A stretch of DNA of 52,000 bases from Cristatella mucedo (lineage: Eukaryota; Bryozoa; Phylactolaemata; Cristatellidae). Below, piece by piece: positions 33,346 to 44,449 of the stretch. Positions within the stretch are counted from its first letter, which is position 1. Each line of letters starts with the position of its first letter. Below the pieces are notes generated by a model. It did not search any database. It was not told where the DNA came from and saw nothing but the letters and a program-made list of their open reading frames with translations. The stretch lies in assembly GCA_009760855.2 (NCBI GenBank), contig WPIO01000003.1, forward strand, positions 14,063,001-14,115,000. The letters are read 5' to 3'. The position numbers and the translations under genes are program-made.

Positions 33346-33840
33346 CAGCGTAAGAACCTTACTCTGCATCAGGCCTTGGAACAATAATATGGCTATTGTA
33401 TTGCCATTTTGAAAGATAACCATAAATATATTTATATTTTAATATCAAACAATATAAGATACTGTTATTGTAATTAAAAAAATGCAACATGGTGTCATTG
33501 TCATCAAAGCAATCTATATAAAATTGTCTACCAAAATCGTTGCACAGGCTTTCGTAATCTGCGTTCCACAAAATGCAGTCAGACTCAAGACTCGGGAAGT
33601 GCTGTTAAAACTTAAAACTAAACTGCCCCATAAGTATTGTGACAATATAAATATTGGTCGTTTGGACAACACAATTATTTTGATATTGTTATGGAAGCCA
33701 ACAAAATATGTTTTAGCACTACAGTGCAATATGTTGTCCCATAAGTATTGTGAAGGCCTGCTTCGTATCCGTTGAATATAGGAAAGCCTATTTCAATGGA
33801 TAATTCTGTTTTAATCTTAAACTAAGATAGCCCATGCATC
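33346..33840. other. AT-rich stretch, no recognisable gene
   Basis: CATAAGTATTGTGA occurs twice (about 33629 and 33740), otherwise no repeat. The open frames on both strands carry no motif. Confidence 0.45.
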
Positions 33841-33968
33841 ATATTCCAGTGGTAAGGTGCACAAATGACATGACCCAGATAGTGGGTTCGAGTCCTGGAA
33901 TCTTTTATTGCCCACATCAAGCAGGTTGACAGCCGCTAAAGTTCTTCTGCCGCTATTTAAAAGAGGCC
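33841..33968 (+). mobile_element. SINE-2 copy f
   Basis: It reads ATTCCAGTGGTAAGGTGC (box A region), GTGGGTTCGAGTCCTGG (an ideal box B), TTTATTGCCCACATCAAGC, and the end GCCGCTATTTAAAAGAGGCC. The intact box B could be mistaken for a tRNA gene, but the cloverleaf is incomplete and the SINE body follows. Confidence 0.85.
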
Positions 33969-34741
33969 TTTTGATCATCTAACCTTCACTTCATTGTTAT
34001 AAGACCCTTCTTATTTTGATAAATGAAAACAAAGCACGATTCGCTTTAGAATCTTTAAACATCAAAATATAGATTTAGTCGGGGGTTAAAACGTGTGGCA
34101 GTTCTGGGTGCAAAATAGTCGCCATTAGATGTGAGGAGCGAAAGATTTATCAGTCTTAATCGAGCCGAACAGCTGGAAATGTCCTACTACGCGTTTGCGT
34201 GGCTGATAATGTTTTCATTTGAGAGTTTTGTGGTTTCTGTTGGTACCGGACGCAGTTGCACTAAACCACTAGGGATTACTGAACATATCGACATATATTT
34301 TTGTAAATGGCCAGGTATCGCAGAGTATCTGAAGAGTATCGATCTGTGATTTGTCAAACCTAGTCAAATATACTGGAAGAAGAGATAGACAACAACTGAA
34401 GGTCGCGTTCATATTGTGCTACTTTAGAGCTAGAAGGAGCTATCGAAGCTGTCGAGCCATGGTTATTTTACTCATCGTCGGACGTTGCACCGAGCCTCTC
34501 AGACTGTTACTCTGAAGTTCATATTCGAGTAATGAAGCAGCCAGAAATGCTAACTCACTACAGCTCAGGACCGCTGGTTAGTAGGGCCTCTGGTTAGTAT
34601 AGACATGCACTGAATCATGCGCAGGTAAGCACTCGAAGCGTACAGAAAAATACAAGTTCGCTGGGACAAAATCTTAAAAAAGCATCTCCCCTTTGCCCCC
34701 AGTTAAAATAGATAAGCAAATAAAGCATAATGTTCAATCAG
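33969..34741. other. No recognisable gene or repeat
   Basis: A 72-codon frame at 34131-34349 has no known motif. No other feature is seen. Confidence 0.45.
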
Positions 34742-35500
34742 GAGAAGTAATTTAATGTATCTCCGTCTGTAACTCCACAAAGCCACGAAGTCTGTGTGGG
34801 TATTATGCAGGAGAGTTTTGTATAGCGAACTCACAGCCTGCGAGGCTTTCGGTACGCATTCGATAACAAACAGACTTAGTCTCACCCAACAAAGAGAAAG
34901 TGAGAAGCATAGCTGAGTCAGGAGAGCAGTTGAGGTAATAAGTAGCATGGCAGTAGCAACTCGGGACTGCTGGAAAGTATGTGCCATAGACGCCAACAGA
35001 AGAGTAGTTATCATTGCGTAAGAATTAAGGAAGTGGGTTTCACAACCTTGGACCTGCAAAGCAAAAGCATCTGTCGTCAACGGTCTTTCAGCGGAGTAAT
35101 GAAACGGTTAATATCAGTAGTTAGCCAGTTAACCTATCAGCCAGAATAAGAAGAACGGATGCTGCGACCTTTGGCCTGATTTGAAACTAATTCAAATATG
35201 TCAGAGCCAGAATGGGGGAGAGATCGAGAGGTGAGAGACAGAAGTCGATAAGCTGCTTGACGGGCAGCCAGCACAGATTGGTGAGAGGTGGTGGAATGTG
35301 GCTGTTGGCACGTTTACGAAGGACGAGTCTAGCTGCCGAGCTATGAACCTACTGGGACTTCCTGTACAGGCAGGAATACCTAAAGTAAATAGTCACATAA
35401 GTCTTCTTAGAATGTCACGACTGCATGGACCAGACTGGCTGTGGTGTCCCATCTAAGACAGTCCAAATTTGTGCATGCCACATATACTCCGTGCTCAGGC
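34742..35500 (-). mobile_element. LINE-B copy 5, longest copy
   Basis: On the plus strand the order is TTTAATGTATCTCCGTCTGT (3' end), GCAGGAGAGTTTTGTATAGC, GGCTTTCGGTACGCATTCG, TCTGTCGTCAACGGTCTTTC, then GATAAGCTGCTTGACGGGCA and CCAGCACAGATTGGTGAGAG. The last parts are the antisense of a LHWLPVKQLID-like segment. It reaches further 5' than the other LINE-B copies. Its frame is broken. Confidence 0.83.
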
Positions 35501-36128
35501 TTCAATAGGTATTCTGGTCGAGCCAATATGTAAGGTCAGGCCTAGCAATTTCTGAATAACAATTGGTTTAATTACTATCAGTAATTTTTTTAATTTACTT
35601 CAATATAAATTAGTTTCTGCCACCCATGTGTGAATTTCAGATAACGTTCACCAAATGCATTGCTTCAATTTTTTTCCTTTTTTTCTATTAAAGACCGCCA
35701 ATGCCCCTATCCACTGCGAAGAAACAATTTACCCCAAATGCTGGCTTTCTTCTCGATATCACGCATTGCACTAGCACAAGTCATACAGAGACTAGAAAGA
35801 GCAAAGTCTTAGTAGGAAATAGCTTCACTCTAATGTCAACTGAAGAGTAAAAAACTACTATACCCTAGGTATAACTGTCTAACTGCTGCAATAAATGTGA
35901 CTACAGCGTGGAAAAACCGTTCTGATTCAAAAGTCGGAGGAACATTTGATGGTGTGGTACGCCCTATGTGCCTAAAGTTGCCGCAGCTTTCTGAAAATTA
36001 ATCGCGCTTTATTACTAGAATGTTGGTCTTATATTCAAGGTTTCTCTTGTAGACCTCCTAAGCTGATTGAACAAGCGTGTTCGTAATAAGCATGCATCGT
36101 GACAATGGCTCAGTAAAGTATGGGTGTG
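35501..36128. other. Possible LINE continuation, otherwise unassigned
   Basis: TTTCTGCCACCCATGTGTGAATTTCAG at about 35613-35639 resembles the antisense ADIHTWVA segment of LINE-C copy 3, so the LINE-B copy may extend to about 35650. The rest is unrecognised. Confidence 0.4.
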
Positions 36129-36279
36129 CTGATTGAACAGCCTCATTCATATAGTAGCAGCAGAGCCTCTGTGTCCGCCTGGTTGCAATCGGCAACACAG
36201 GTTTCCCCGAAGGATGGCTCGAACCAATCGCCTGGGTTGTCAAGCTCGGGCACCCGATCCCTTTGGCTAATATCCAGGG
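36129..36279 (-). mobile_element. SINE-2 copy g
   Basis: On the minus strand: head CCCTGGATATTAGCCAAAGG, box B ATTGGTTCGAGCCATCC, and the end CTATATGAATGAGGCTGTTC. It is collinear with the other SINE-2 copies. Confidence 0.78.
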
Positions 36280-36999
36280 CGAGTTTGTGGGCGTGGGATT
36301 AGCCGTGCTGCTGTGAGCTCGATGGTGAACTGTGTATCACTTTTAAACAGCCATCAGAACAGAAGGACATAATTCGGCTTATTCGGGACAAGTCTTGGCT
36401 AGGCTCGAGAAAGAAGGTAACAGAATACGGCCCCCTCTGTTTTGCACAATAGCCAGAACCTAGACAGACGCACGTGTTCGATCCATCTGCCAATGCGAGG
36501 AGCTCAACTAGTGCAGCAAGAGAAATGACTACTGCAATTGGGTGCCTGGAGGTAGCATGCTGGTGGGGCCGGCGGCTAATTACAGGTATTCACTGTTCTG
36601 TCAGAGCTACGCACGGCACCATAGCTAGCCATTTCCGGCTAGAAGTCCTTGCCAGCTTAGCTAGCAGGAGATAGCTTCGCGTACGAGATTAAGCTTTGGT
36701 GCGCTCGACCCCTACGTAAGGCGCGTTTCAAGTACACTTACGAACTTTGTCTACTTGTATCATTTGGTAAAAAACAGCTCTTTGATGGACCTAATTTTTT
36801 AAAAGAAAGGTGCGCAGTGACAAAGTCTTCCGCAGCTTCAAAGGGCGGTAGGAAAAAGCCCGGAACAGGAACCGCCTTCCTTTACCGGAATCTGCATAGC
36901 AGCAGTAGTATCGCAGCGACGTCTGAGTAGATAATTGCATAGTTTACGTAGAGTCTTGTCCACAATTCGCTAGTTTACACCTAGAAGAGGTGGTAAAGT
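36280..36999. other. No recognisable gene or repeat
   Basis: No motif is seen. CpG content rises toward 37 kb. Confidence 0.4.
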
Positions 37000-37169
37000 G
37001 CTTGGCGGGTAAACGAACTTGGCTTGGTGGCACTTGATTGTTTAGCACCGGACATCGAGCGTATACGGTTGCTTCCGAGGCCGAGATCGAGTCAGCTGCG
37101 GCTAGGGAGCTCCAGGCTCGAATTCCCTGCCGATCGAGCGAGGGCAGACGACTGCTTCTGCAAGGTGAG

Positions 37170-37244
<75 letters not shown>

Positions 37245-37974
37245 GCCGCGAGTCTCGAAGGCGTAACTCGATCTCGGTCCTGCCTCAGAGTCCGGAGCGG
37301 CGTCCGGACTAGGTTCTCGTGGATGAGGACGCGGACTCTTCCGCTCGTAGTCGAGCTTTAGCCGCCCTCGCGCAGACTCTAGCCGGCCCTCTTCTAATCC
37401 CCCCACATTTATCGTGGTAAATGTCAGTCTTCCGAGGTGCTTTAAGGCTCTCTAGAAATTCTTTTTAATTTTTCTTAATAATGCCACAGTTCTTGTGAGC
37501 TCTGCTAGCCAATCGCGGCATGGAGTCGAGTAATCTTCCCCTCACACACACACACACGCTCAGCCTGTCTTACGTCGTAAGGCAATTCTTCCGGTTATGA
37601 GCATGTAGCCGCATTGGCGAAATCCGTGCAGACGAAACGGCCAGTCTCCCCCAAATCCCACCCGCCCCTCAGCATTCCGCAGGGATTCCCTGACCGGCGT
37701 ACTGGGCGAGCCGCTAATTGACATATATGGATAGGCTGTGGGCAGTATAAGGTTTCTCACCTCCAACCCTGCTTATACATAGCATTTCATCGGCGAACCA
37801 GCCCTCGCCGTGCCAGCGCCGAGGCTCGCCGCTTATTTTATTGCACTGTGCCGGAGTCTTTTAGAGGAGCAGCACCTCATGCTTGTGCGTCCGGGCAAGC
37901 GCTAGCACGGCTGACCGACTCTGTAGTATAGCGCACTGTGACGCCTTTCGCGTAGCCCGTCGTCGGCAGTGGAG
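37000..37974 (+). promoter_or_regulatory. Candidate promoter and 5' leader of the twitchin-like gene
   Basis: This stretch is richer in CpG than most of the window and is largely free of LINEs and SINEs. A strong donor-like site CAAG|GTGAGG lies at 37161-37170, just before a GA tract, and a possible acceptor CGTCGTCGGCAG ends at 37969, five bases before the ATG. A 5' UTR intron is therefore possible. A TATA-like AGTATAAGG lies near 37744-37752. All of this is inferred from position and consensus; the transcription start is unknown. Confidence 0.35.
37172..37240. repeat. (GA)n microsatellite upstream of the gene
   Basis: A pure GA run of about 69 bp some 730 bp before the start codon. GA tracts near promoters can bind GAGA-type factors in some animals; whether that happens here is not known. 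Confidence 0.96.
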
Positions 37975-38266
37975 ATGGACCGAGGACCGAAGTTTCTGCA
38001 GAAGCCCGAGATAAGGCAGACGGCTGGCAAGATCAGCTTCTATTGTCAGATTGACGCTAGCCCCGTCGCAGATGTTGCCTGGTTTAAAGGTTCACAAAAG
38101 CTTTCTGTTAGCGACAAGATTAAGATGGACCTGCAGCGGCAGGGTACTGTAGTGACCGCTATCTTAGAGATACAGAGCCCTACAGCGGAGGACGCTGGCC
38201 AGTACTCCGTCGTCGCCACGAATAAACTCGGAGAGACAACCGGCAATATCAACTTGAACTTCACGA
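37975..38266 (+). CDS. Twitchin/titin-like protein, exon 1 (first Ig I-set domain)
   Basis: This exon encodes the N-terminus of a giant muscle protein of the twitchin/titin family, which carries arrays of Ig and fibronectin domains and links or regulates thick filaments in the sarcomere. The ATG at 37975 has a strong context (GAG before it, G after it). Residues 1-97 form one I-set domain: MDRGPKFLQKP at the start, Cys24 in SFYCQI, Trp36 in VAWFKG, DAGQY at 73-77 and NKLGE at 83-87, ending INLNF. The second Cys of the usual pair is Val79, which is frequent in this family. The exon ends at a consensus donor, CACGA|GTAAGT, in phase 1. The family call rests on the domain style and on the NxxLGE..xxLNF ending; an obscurin/UNC-89-like or other Ig-array muscle protein is possible. 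Confidence 0.82.
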
Positions 38267-39479
38267 GTAAGTGCCGACGCACTTGTTAGCCGCACAGCTG
38301 TCCGCGCTCTACTCTTCCGACTGCTCTACTCTTCCGACTGCGTCCATGCTCTCTACCGGGCGGTACTGCTCGGCGCTGCAGTGCAGTCCTCACACTCCCC
38401 CCCCCATTTGGATCTGTTAAGCCCTTGGCCGTGCACGCGCTTGCTTTGGCTCTGCAGCCGCAGCACATTCGTATTTCTGAGTCTGAGCTGACTGGAAACA
38501 CACTCCGAACGCTGCTGGAAACGTGCATCGTTCGATGGCCGAAAGCGAGACTTGACCCTCAATTTACTGCTGATTGTTTTAGCGAAGGCCGAATCGGCAA
38601 CGCCCGGTTTTGGGTAAGTGGAGCCGTTACAGCATCAGCAGAGCCGCTGCCAAGCATGCAGTAGGCGCCTGTCTGAGCTGAAGGGGCTGCTCGATTTCGC
38701 AACGCTTGCACCCAGCGCTCGACTGTCAGCTAATGGAGGGCGAAGGGTGGTGGGCGGCTGCGGCAGGGCTACTGTGGATGTAGTGTAATGTAGCCTTTCT
38801 CGTAATTGGTTGCCGAGATCGCTTGAGGAGTTTTTTGTCGGTCAACGCTTTGCGGGTGCTGTTGCAGCATCGACTGAGAAGTGTGTCGGCCAGCGGTTGG
38901 GATCGCTTAGAGTAAGGTAGAGGCAGGGGCTCACTTGGGTAGCTCCGAGACTTAAGTACCACAGCCTTGAAAAGGGTGTGTACATTTCGCACATGGCGTG
39001 GATGCTAATATACTCAGCTGACCGTGTGCCTGGGGCATTAGGGATTTCGAGGTTGCCTTCTGGGGCTATATGGCTGACTGCTTGTTGTTAGGTTTCACCT
39101 TATATAGCTTTAATGCTTTCTGTGGCCAATCTGTCCGTGTGGCATCAGCAAACTGCTGAGACTTTGTGTCTATTAAATTCTGTAACTACTAATTTAGGCT
39201 CATCCTAGGATCCTTATCTATTGGCCAGGCCATCGTACCATAATGACTAGCAAGCTTCCTCCAGCCCCAAAGAACCAGCCAAGGTTAAGGTTGAGTTACA
39301 ACGACCATTCCTGCGTATCCATGGTTGATGCTGGGCTGGCCGGCTAGCCAAGTGGTTGACGTTTGAGACTGTGAATGCTGACTTATCTTGCTTTAATTCT
39401 TCAGTAGGTAGAGCCTAAGACCAATTGAATATGCCACTTACACAATGGCAAATATCTTATTTAGCACTATTTAGTGGGA

Positions 39480-39590
39480 GAATAATAATAATAACACACT
39501 TGATGAAGCGCCCTCCGAGAACTCAATCTCTTTCTAGGCTCTTTACATTTGCTGCAAAGGAAGCACGATCGAATGGTTAATAATTCGTAT
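39480..39590 (-). mobile_element. LINE-A 3' end, copy 9
   Basis: On the plus strand: TAATAA repeats, CACTTGATGAAGCGCCCTCC, GAGAACTCAATCTCTTTCTA and TTTACATTTGCTGCAAAGGA. It is a short antisense insertion in intron 1. Confidence 0.9.
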
Positions 39591-40244
39591 CTGTCAAAGA
39601 AAACTACTGCCTGCTTTAGCCTGCTGTTGCATGTATCATGACCCTATGCTGTTTATTGTTAGAGCTCTTAATCTTGCCTGCCTAACTTGACTCGGGACTT
39701 GTCGAGGTGGGGGCTGCTTCTCGACTGTATCTAGTGACTATGGTGCAGATTTAAAACCATGTAGCAGTTTCTTCTATTTCTTCAAAGTGAGAGTCTTGAA
39801 ACCTTTCTGACCTTCTCTTCCTACCTGCCTTCTCTGTGGCACAATCGATACTTACCCTACCTTCCTTCTCGTCTGTCGTTTTGTTGTCAGAGAAGCCATC
39901 GGGATTGCTCAGATTATGTCAGCAAGAGTGACATGTCCTTGCTTATGTGGAACCGGCAGCTTTTGACCGATCACGGCTATTGAGGCACAGTGGCCTAACT
40001 AGATCAAGCAGTTTATGCTGTATATAGTGTTCTGGCCATGTTCATCACCTGAGTGCCCACACTCTGAAGTGGAAGCATTTGGGTGGCCAGACAATAAATT
40101 CGACATTCAGATGAGCAGAAAGTGCACGACGTAAGCAGAGCCGAGGTTCTCTCGTGGGCTCGAATGCAGCCACCAACACTCCTGTGCATGTGCTCATCTG
40201 GTCAGTCAAGTGTGCCTACTTTAAGCTACTGTAACATTGCAAAC

Positions 40245-40890
40245 ATTCTGGTCTACTTAGAGAAGAAGACTGCATCCAAGTAGTCCATGCGTGTGTGACA
40301 TCCCGTCTGGACTTCTGGAACTCAGTGCAGTGGAGGTCCTGCGGCATTTACAATAAGGTGCTTACAGTTAGTGCAAAAGTCTGCAGCTAGGCCCGTCTGT
40401 CGTGAATGTTGCAATTGCCTCGTTAACCACTTCTCACCGACCTGTACTGGCTCCTAGTCAAGCAGGCACCAACTTAAAGGTTTTATCATTGAAGTTAGGT
40501 CTTTTCATTCTCTTGCTCCAGCATACTTATCAGAACGACTTCACAATCAGGCTAGGCATCTTACTATCTTCTCTATAGACTTGAATCGTTTGTCTTTGCC
40601 TTGAATCAACCTCAACTCCTGTGGAAACCATGACTATAGTTCGAATGATCCAAAAGCTTGGAACTCAAGATCGAGTGACATCACTACTCCCCGACTTGAC
40701 AGCATTAAAGCAGAAGCTAAACACGTTTGTTCCTCACAGCATTTGCTGGTCACTGTGAATCGTCCTTTGTGTTCTTATGCATGCTGATGCTGTGCAAATG
40801 ATCAGTAACCATATCGACATGCTTCCTTTTAACCATATGTAATGTGCTTAGAAAGAGATTTAGTTCTCTGAGGAGGCTGTATAAATGTCT
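40245..40890 (+). mobile_element. LINE-A copy 10, 3' part, in intron 1
   Basis: It follows the LINE-A order: GTGTGTGACATCCCGTCTGG and ACTTCTGGAACTC (SRLDFCNS region), CTTCTCACCGACCTGTACTG (LADLHW), TTGACAGCATTAAAGCAGAA, the 3' UTR and the hairpin piece TAGAAAGAGATTTAGTTCTC. It is heavily decayed and lies in the same orientation as the host gene. Confidence 0.85.
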
Positions 40891-42059
40891 AAGACTTATT
40901 AGTTGTAATGTTAGTCTTTTGTCTAACTGCTCAATCTCAAAGGCAGATCACAATCCAGCCATTGTTGGCTGTCGGAATTGCAAAAGAACCTCCCACTGAC
41001 CTTGTGTCGTGAAAGCACATCGACCAATGGCTGGCTCCGGGTCCCTGAACTCACTGCCTGAGTTATCTGGTCGTTGCTGAGTATTCGACATTAAAGTTTT
41101 GGTGGGATCGGGGAATTTGGGATGCATCAACACCAGTGGTCATCTACCGCTGCTGTTTAATGGTGAGCTGGTTATTAAACGTACCCAAGAGTGTAAGCCT
41201 GGCTGAGGTGGCCATGGCAAGTCCCGGCGACAAGCTTAAATAGGCCAGATTAGGACAAGGGCTCTGGTCCCACACTGCTTGACATTATACTGCCTGCATA
41301 CTCATTTTCTCTGTCGATTTGGCCTCACACTGTCCCTGTGTTTGGTTGCATCAGCAGCTGCTGCCGGCCACGACTCTGTTTTTTTTCTGTGTTGTATCTC
41401 ATGCCGATTATATGCTCACGGTCTTGTCATCTAGGATTCAAAACTTTGCGATGTGTTCTGCTTAACGTGGCTTGATGAGAATTGATTTTTCACAACCTCA
41501 TGCTGCTTAATAGTTGCTAACTTTGCAGCACTGAGGACTACCGGTCACACTGATGCTAATGGATAGCCAGTGTTGGATCGCTCTGCCATTTATTTTGCTG
41601 CTTAAAGCACCACTAATCTGGTAGCTAGCCAGAATTGAAAACCATATGAGGCATTTATTTGCAAAATTTAAGTCTCAGCTTGCCAAATGCCCTGCGTTTT
41701 CGGCCTCTAAACCTAATGAATGGTAGCTGGCTCTTCACAGCAGATGATTGGCCTGCTAGCCTGCTTTAAACCAGAGCTTGCCTACCTTTTGACTCACTCG
41801 CTTGCCCAAAAGGCCACGTGTTTATGTATTCTTGTTCAGTTGTACAGTTTGCGTGTGAGTGTGAGTGTGCTCGTGCAAGTGCATGTGCACATTTATGTCA
41901 GACTAGGCAAGACTGGGGGCTCACAAACTTGTGAGCCTGCCAGCTTGGGTGGATGTGCGAGTTCCTCTGCGATGCACACGCTGAACTAGTGTCAGCACAT
42001 GCAAGCATCCATCTCGAGGGGCTGAGGCCAACCGTTTGCGGATGGGACATACATTCATT

Positions 42060-42578
42060 TTGTCACTTGCTTTTAGCTCCTGTCGTTCTGTTGCGCCAGC
42101 TTTCCTATCTGAACTACTACCTAATCAGACTAGGCATCACACCACCCACTCAGCTAACTAAAATTGTTTAGCTGTGACTTTCTAGCATACTCCTGAGTTT
42201 TAGCCTAGGGGTAAGATGATTGCTTTTTATGACCGGGTCGTGGGTTTGAGTCTTGACGTGGGCTATCCTTAATTGCCCACTGAAATCACTGTGGTGGTGA
42301 TTGCCGTGAAGGCTCTTCTGCTGCTATATAAATGAGGCTGTTAAGTCAGCTAACTTTTTTGTATACTCCTAAAGCCTGGAACCCTTTCCCGACTGACGTT
42401 ACTAGATTCTCCCCGATTTGACGATAAACAAAAGCTAAAAACTCAGCTGTTCTTTACAGGATTTGCTTGGCTAATCACTAACAATTTCTATGAACCTTTA
42501 CCAGCATGTGTAAAGTGACCAGACGGAGAACTAGTTCCCCTAGGGCACTACAATTGTCCTGTTACTGTTATTGTTACC
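42060..42578 (+). mobile_element. LINE-A copy 11, interrupted by SINE-2
   Basis: Left of the SINE: TTTCCTATCTGAACTACTAC and CTAATCAGACTAGGCATCAC (the YLSDILPHQAKH region). Right of it: CTCCTAAAGCCTGGAACCCT (KAWNSLP), the DLTTFK-like segment and a worn hairpin. The LINE continues across the SINE. Confidence 0.78.
42198..42352 (+). mobile_element. SINE-2 copy h, nested, with target duplication
   Basis: It reads TTTTAGCCTAGGGGTAAGAT (box A), GTGGGTTTGAGTCTTG (box B), TTAATTGCCCACTGAAATC and the end CTGCTATATAAATGAGGCTG TTAAGTCAGC. CATACTCCTGAG before it and TATACTCCTAAAG after it both match the interrupted LINE, giving a duplication of about 9-14 bp. Confidence 0.87.
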
Positions 42579-42710
42579 CATAATCTAGTAGTGCCTTAGG
42601 GACGATCGTATTGTGGAGTTTTTACTAGAACCTATCTTTTAAGTGGAGCTCACACAAACGTGCGCGCACACACATACAAATATTCACAATCAAATTTATA
42701 CAATCCGCGG

Positions 42711-42711
<1 letters not shown>

Positions 42712-42780
<69 letters not shown>
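42712..42780. repeat. (CA)n microsatellite
   Basis: About 68 bp of pure CA repeats in intron 1. Confidence 0.97.
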
Positions 42781-42785
<5 letters not shown>

Positions 42786-43109
42786 ACTATGAAAATCTGA
42801 ACACTTGTGCATGCTTATGCAGTCTTAATTAAGGCATTAAATCGAGAACCTCTGCATTTCTGCGGTATCAGCTGAGGTAGTCTTCCACGTTAGCTAGCTG
42901 TGCTTACGTGGTTGAAATACCAGAGTGTGCACTTGCTTACGTGGTTGAAAATACCAGAATGCACATCTGGAGAGTGATTGATTAGAAGTTTTCGCTCGGG
43001 ATACAAAGTTTGCTTATGCCCACTAACATCGGTTGAGAGGAGGCTCACGAATAATTTAGACAGTATGCTTGCTTGGTGCTAGCCCTCTAGCGCTCACGTT
43101 TATCTTTTA

Positions 43110-43110
<1 letters not shown>

Positions 43111-43154
<44 letters not shown>
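43111..43154. repeat. (TG)n microsatellite
   Basis: About 44 bp of pure TG repeats, the reverse complement of the CA tract 330 bp upstream. Confidence 0.97.
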
Positions 43155-43156
<2 letters not shown>

Positions 43157-43684
43157 CGCATAGAGAACATCAGCAGTGTGGAGCTCACACTTTAGAGTCA
43201 AGCATTGTGCACTGCATCTCTGAACGATTGCTAGTTTGAGAAATTTCACCTCGATGTGAAAATGACGAGTTTTAATTGGAGGTAAATTGTATGCAAAGAT
43301 TTGAAGGACAAGAGTTGAAGGGGACCGAAATGCCACACGGTCTGGCAGTGAGCAATTGTGAAACGGTTTGTGCAGATTTTGCAAACAGAAGCGAAATTGC
43401 AGCTTCATGCAGTGGATAGCGCACTGTGTGCAATCGGGGATGCAGCTTTGCTGAGCAGGAGAGCCACGTGGTGGCTGCTGCCGTGTAGTTGGGCACCTTT
43501 GTATGTCGTTGTAGCACATTTCTCCCAGCTTATATTGCACCCTGCCAGCTGCATGGCTTCACAGGCAGGGGAAAGGGGGTTTCTGTGATGTCATTTTTGT
43601 TGCATGGAAGGCAGCTTCAAGTCTAGGCCGTGCAAGGGCACATTCTTCAGTTGACCCACCATTCATTCTCGTCTAGTGGCATAG

Positions 43685-43813
43685 CACCGACATTTTCAAA
43701 GAAGCCGGCAATTAAGCAAGATGGTGCCAAGCTGCTTTTGGAGTGTCAGCTGTCTGCTGATCCGTTGCCTGCCCTCGTTTGGTCAAAGGATGAAGCTGTA
43801 CTGCAAGAGGGTG
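43685..43813 (+). CDS. Twitchin/titin-like protein, exon 2 (first half of second Ig domain)
   Basis: It reads in phase from exon 1: the split codon A|CA gives Thr98, then PTFSKKPAIKQDGAKLLLEC (99-118) with the first core Cys at 118, ADPLPALVWSKD with the core Trp at 130, and ends at LQEG. PTFxxKP at the start and ADPxPxxxWxKD are typical openings of twitchin/titin I-set domains. The donor is GGTG|GTAAGC, phase 1. The open frame continues past the donor for another ~45 codons, but that part does not look like an Ig domain and is intronic. Confidence 0.82.
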
Positions 43814-44449
43814 GTAAGCTGCTTCGATGTGCATCTGTCTGCCTTTTGATTGCTGCTGATAAGGGGAGCTTGACCTTGCTGAACTCAGTGGGAGGGGACA
43901 AATGGACTGCTCCGATTGGTAGCAGTGCCAACAGCTTAGGTTTATGAAATTCCCAGATGGGTGGGAAGGAGTGCCGTGCTTGGGATATTGCCACTGTTCA
44001 CCAGGGCCTTGCATGTAGTTTAGTAAGCCTGACTCGAGCCATACCATTTCTGTATTTTTTAATGGTCGACTGACCTCAGCTTGGTTGGTAGTTAAGGCCT
44101 TAGCTGCCGACATCGGCGATCCACGTTCAAAACCTCTATGACCGGCTTGCTACAATCTTTCATGTTTATTGCCAGTTTTTACAGCCATACCATTGGTGCA
44201 GTAGTCATCTGCCAGGGCTTGCAGTACTTGACATTTGAGCTTGCTCTTTGAGCAGCACTCACTGCTGCTCAGTCGAATATCCAAGCACTGCCCATCCAAG
44301 CAGGAGCTGGGCTGCAGGCCCTGGAGGCTCGTGGTCCTGACAGCTTTCTCATGGCCATGTCCACCTGTTGCTACACAGCTCGTCAGGAGCTGTGCTGCCA
44401 GCGTCACTGGTCATTTGATTGACGATCACTTCTGTTTTATTCATTAAAG
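43814..44449 (+). other. Intron 2 of the twitchin-like gene (636 bp)
   Basis: It begins GTAAGC and ends TTTTATTCATTAAAG, a pyrimidine/T-rich acceptor. It interrupts the second Ig domain between its C' and D strand regions. No repeat is recognised inside. Confidence 0.82.

Larger units (their letters stand above)
38267..43684 (+). other. Intron 1 of the twitchin-like gene (5.4 kb)
   Basis: It begins GTAAGT and ends GGCATAG. It holds a 17-bp tandem duplication (CTCTACTCTTCCGACTG, about 38307-38340), LINE-A fragments at 39.5, 40.3 and 42.1 kb, a SINE-2 copy, and CA and TG microsatellites. Between these, about 38345-39475 and 40890-42055 carry no recognisable feature. The nearer upstream acceptor at 43674 would run into a TAG in the required phase, so the acceptor at 43684 is preferred. 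Confidence 0.75.

Noticed and set aside
33841-33915. Possible tRNA gene with box A and an ideal box B
   Set aside because: No full cloverleaf or acceptor stem closes, and the SINE-2 body and tail follow.
43675-43684. Alternative acceptor at 43673-43674 for exon 2
   Set aside because: In the required phase it meets a TAG within three codons.
43814-43947. Continuation of the exon 2 frame past the GTAAGC donor
   Set aside because: The downstream residues do not fit an Ig domain, whereas splicing to 44450 restores the domain in frame.
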